Source: JAZSQT01 sp045538075 (lineage in GTDB: Bacteria > Chrysiogenota > Deferribacteres > Deferribacterales > Mucispirillaceae). From it: DNA of 13,994 nucleotides. Location of the stretch: assembly GCA_045538075.1 (NCBI GenBank), contig JAZSQT010000100.1, positions 1-13,994 on the forward strand, in the 5' to 3' direction. A program made the position numbers and the translations under genes. Below the pieces are notes generated by a model. The model was not told the DNA's origin. It saw only the letters and a program-made list of their open reading frames with translations, and did no database searches. Positions 13,894 through 13,994 of this stretch are shown here, in pieces (position 1 is the first letter of the stretch; each line of letters begins with the position of its first letter).

Positions 13894-13994
13894 TGGAGTT
13901 GTTTAGTAAGTTGCTTTTATTGGAAGCTAAAATAGAAAAACTCATATCAGAAGTTAAAGAAGCAAGAGATTTAAAAGACAATATCCAGTTAGAC
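13893..13994 (+). CDS. Start of a coiled-coil protein, cut by the window edge
   Basis: An open frame starts at ATG 13893 and runs 34 codons to the window end with no stop. The residues, beginning MELFSKLLLLEAKIEKL, form a charged amphipathic helix with Leu/Ile at heptad-like positions, so a coiled coil is likely. This resembles the opening of small ZapB-like cell-division or other coiled-coil proteins, but that is only a guess from composition. It has no Shine-Dalgarno sequence and a promoter ending 7 nt upstream, suggesting a leaderless message. A GGAG inside the frame (13895-13898) could instead serve the in-frame TTG at 13911. Confidence 0.55.
   Translation, partial: MELFSKLLLLEAKIEKLISEVKEARDLKDNIQLD

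Noticed and set aside
1..13994. Mobile element, prophage, CRISPR or defence system
   Set aside because: No transposase, integrase, terminal inverted repeat, spaced direct repeat or nuclease-type gene was found; gene content and codon use are uniform.

Overview
This is a very AT-rich bacterial segment (about a quarter to a third G+C by eye, not counted). Every convincing gene lies on the + strand and uses the standard code. The strong AGA preference for arginine and A/T-ending codons are uniform along the window, so nothing looks recently acquired. Lipoprotein signal peptides, a periplasmic-adaptor efflux operon and dTDP-rhamnose genes point to a Gram-negative (diderm) organism. Cysteine-paired Sel1 proteins are best known from Campylobacterota. 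AT-rich Deferribacterota, Brachyspira and similar gut-associated diderms are also possible, and I cannot settle the taxon from sequence alone.

Region 1 (1-2161) holds three predicted lipoproteins in a row. The first is an unrecognised protein with a Gln/Asn-rich coiled coil. The next two are Sel1/Hcp-like proteins whose helical repeats carry cysteine pairs at near-constant spacing. A hairpin at 2194-2238 probably ends this unit.

Region 2 (2340-7398) is a complete inner-membrane ABC exporter of the YbhG-F-S-R type: a membrane-fusion protein, two separate ATPases (fused in E. coli YbhF) and two paralogous ABC-2 permeases. Genes overlap or are 2 nt apart. The two ATPases are complementary: one keeps a canonical signature motif and the other a canonical H-loop, which predicts one working and one degenerate ATP site. 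The likely promoter places transcription start at the first ATG, so the first gene may be leaderless.

Region 3 (7447-7668) is a small PC4/YdbC-like single-stranded-nucleic-acid-binding protein with its own ribosome binding site.

Region 4 (7693-13702) is a tight run of rfbB, rfbA, rfbC, rfbD and galE, followed after about 20 nt by a RocB-type M20 metallohydrolase. The first four make dTDP-L-rhamnose from glucose-1-phosphate. GalE supplies UDP-galactose. No glycosyltransferase, flippase or polymerase is present, so the sugars must be used by genes elsewhere.

Region 5 (13703-13994) is about 190 nt of AT-rich non-coding DNA ending in a good sigma70-like promoter that abuts the ATG of a gene running off the window edge, again apparently leaderless.

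I found no tRNA, rRNA, CRISPR array, insertion sequence, phage gene or defence gene. Most of the window is recognisable housekeeping or envelope machinery. The least explained parts are the lipoprotein trio and the leaderless-looking starts.
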